DNA from: Candidatus Gastranaerophilales bacterium | GTDB lineage: Bacteria > Cyanobacteriota > Vampirovibrionia > Gastranaerophilales > Gastranaerophilaceae | Assembly (NCBI GenBank): GCA_944323095.1 | Contig: CALURE010000189.1 | Coordinates: forward strand, 1-6,473 | Direction: 5' to 3' | DNA length: 6,473 bases | Shown here: in pieces, positions 6,472 through 6,473 of the stretch | Position numbering within the stretch: the stretch's first letter is position 1 | Layout of the letters: each line of letters starts with the position of its first letter | Program-made: the position numbers and the translations under genes | The notes under the pieces: generated by a model | What the model saw: only the letters and a program-made list of their open reading frames with translations | The model's database searches: none | Told to the model about the DNA's origin: nothing

Positions 6472-6473
6472 AA

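Overview
The window holds two complete genes pointing towards each other, embedded in DNA crowded with short palindromic repeats. The coding DNA is AT-rich. The left gene has the look of the LktA-type filamentous adhesins found in gut Vampirovibrionia/Melainabacteria (Gastranaerophilales), and also in Fusobacteria and Elusimicrobia. A gut melainabacterium is my best guess, from family resemblance only (about 50% sure). No rRNA, tRNA, CRISPR array or transposase gene is visible.

Layout. Positions 1-448 carry no gene. Positions 20-130 hold two GC-rich hairpins of a REP-like repeat. Positions 138-297 hold four hairpin-plus-tail units in alternating orientation, forming two BIME-like pairs. Positions 300-448 are an AT-rich leader ending in the ribosome binding site of the first gene. 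Positions 449-4360 (+) encode a 1303-residue exported adhesin: signal peptide, TPS/haemagglutinin-like N-terminal domain, a long Asn/Gly/Ser/Thr-rich beta-helix-like body, about 250 residues of strict Asp-X dipeptides built on a 186-bp tandem repeat, and a C-terminal PilZ domain with both c-di-GMP motifs intact. A 12-bp terminator hairpin follows the stop codon. The gap to the next gene (4361-4707) is again full of repeats, including an inverted copy of a left-flank unit. Positions 4708-6420 (-) encode a complete adenine deaminase (ade), with its ribosome binding site, a perfect TATAAT -10 box and a 7-bp inverted repeat just upstream.

The two genes show no functional link: one is a surface protein, the other a purine salvage enzyme. 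They merely converge on a shared repeat-filled intergenic region. The most notable feature is the adhesin architecture. PilZ domains normally sense c-di-GMP in the cytoplasm, yet this one ends a protein that has a signal peptide and no other membrane segment. A hyper-acidic stalk, conserved between its repeats at the protein level despite many synonymous changes, separates the two halves.
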